DNA of 64,000 nt from positions 124,001-188,000 of the forward strand of contig NZ_JAVFVS010000009.1 of the NCBI RefSeq assembly GCF_030929605.1. The letters run 5' to 3'. Shown in pieces: positions 63,397-64,000 of this stretch. The stretch is from Flavobacterium sp. LHD-80. Its GTDB lineage: Bacteria > Bacteroidota > Bacteroidia > Flavobacteriales > Flavobacteriaceae. Under the pieces are notes generated by a model. The model did no database searches and was not told where the DNA came from. It was given only the letters and a program-made list of their open reading frames with translations. A program made the translations under genes and the position numbers. Positions within the stretch are counted from its first letter, which is position 1, and each line of letters opens with the position of its first letter.

Positions 63397-64000
63397 TTAT
63401 TTCTTTATTTCAATTTGAGTAACGGAAATATTATATCCTGTACTTCCGTAATTTGATTTTCTCTTATCCGACCAATTTGGTCTTTCTCCAGTTCCTGAAA
63501 CCATTAAAATGTAGTTTCCTTTTTTCAAAATTGGAGATTTGTAAACAGGTGTTTCTGTTGCATTTTTACTGTACAAGTCAACAATTGTAGTTGTAATAAT
63601 TTTTCCTTTTTCGTCTGTCAAAACAACTTTAGCGTAACCATTTTCAGATCCAACAAAACTTGAAAAACCAATTTGCTGTCCTTTGAATTTAATCGAAAAT
63701 GAAGCATTTTTATCATCAGATTTGCTTTCGATATCTTTATGACTCCAATTTCCGGAATATTTAATTTCTTTATTATTGTTTTTAAAAATTTTATTCGTGT
63801 TTTTTGGTACAGATGCAATTCCGGTAGCCAAATCAATTTGCCATGTCTCTTCGTATTTCGGAATTGAAAGCGACTTTCCTAAAATTGTCAACGGCTGCCA
63901 AACATAAGTTGCCGATGAAGCCTGTTTAGGAAACGACCAGCGATCACCCATAAACATATATGTTGTTTCTTTAGAACCTTGAATTGGCAAAACAAAAGTC
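63397..64000 (-). CDS. GH43 exo-beta-1,3-galactanase-like protein, N-terminus outside window
   Basis: About 200 C-terminal residues are visible; the frame stays open through base 64000, so the true start lies outside. TTYMFMGDRWSFPKQASSATYVWQPL is split here as TTYMFMGDRWSF and SATYVWQPL; both belong to the last propeller blade of galactan 1,3-beta-galactosidases of GH43. After about residue 70 a beta-sandwich resembling a carbohydrate-binding module follows (FKGQQIGFSSFVGSENGYAK, ending YNISVTQIEIKK). These enzymes trim the beta-1,3-galactan backbone of type II arabinogalactan. Catalytic residues are not in the visible part. Confidence 0.78.
   Translation of the reverse strand, partial: TFVLPIQGSKETTYMFMGDRWSFPKQASSATYVWQPLTILGKSLSIPKYEETWQIDLATGIASVPKNTNKIFKNNNKEIKYSGNWSHKDIESKSDDKNASFSIKFKGQQIGFSSFVGSENGYAKVVLTDEKGKIITTTIVDLYSKNATETPVYKSPILKKGNYILMVSGTGERPNWSDKRKSNYGSTGYNISVTQIEIKK

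Overview
The window reads as chromosome of a Flavobacterium-like member of the Bacteroidota. The sequence is A+T-rich. It carries SusC/SusD pairs, a hybrid two-component (HTCS) regulator, many secreted enzymes with Flavobacteriia-type signal peptides or lipoboxes, and intergenic palindromes of the kind common in Flavobacterium. Nearly all genes lie on the minus strand. No rRNA, tRNA, CRISPR array or prophage was seen.

Layout. (1) 1-2.3 kb: end of a molybdenum-enzyme maturation cluster (partial MobA-like nucleotidyltransferase, XdhC) and a YegP-like protein. (2) 2.3-7.4 kb: a type VI secretion module of VgrG, a DUF2235/Tle1-like lipase effector with an intact Ser-Asp-His set, and a DUF2931 lipoprotein, followed by a decayed second copy of the effector C-terminus and a small orphan gene. 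(3) 7.6-30.4 kb: a polysaccharide utilisation locus with HTCS sensor, SusE-like surface binder, SusC, SusD, two GH30, GH2, GH27, GH51 and a tandem GH43 that is split by an apparent frameshift. The enzyme set fits type II arabinogalactan. (4) 30.6-32.5 kb: a RAYT transposase with six REP-like hairpins, arranged so that two small genes are each bracketed by an inverted pair. (5) 32.5-44.6 kb: L-rhamnose transport and catabolism (RhaT, isomerase, FGGY kinase, fused aldolase/lactaldehyde dehydrogenase), the LutABC lactate oxidation proteins with a GH28 gene inserted among them, and a divergent GntR regulator. (6) 44.9-58.8 kb: rhamnogalacturonan depolymerisation (PL11 lyase, two large (alpha/alpha)6-type proteins, two CE12 esterases, GH2). 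(7) 58.9-64 kb: an H1-like protein, then GH115, GH28 and the end of a GH43 exo-beta-1,3-galactanase-like gene running off the right edge.

How the parts work together. Regions 5-7 form one pathway: pectin rhamnogalacturonan I and its arabinogalactan side chains are deacetylated and cut outside the cell, rhamnose is imported by RhaT, split to DHAP and L-lactaldehyde, oxidised to L-lactate, and then to pyruvate by LutABC. A shared palindromic motif (ATAGTA-N5-TACTAT, core TCCTGTAC) occurs upstream of rhaT and twice in the divergent promoter region of the depolymerase genes. It is the best candidate operator of the GntR protein, linking depolymerisation to sugar catabolism.

The most unusual feature is the density and variety of intergenic palindromes (about twenty in 64 kb). 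They include a nested three-layer palindrome that supplies the C-terminus of the PL11 lyase, a 100-bp element with perfect 26-bp arms, and a family with TTAACCGCAAAG ends.
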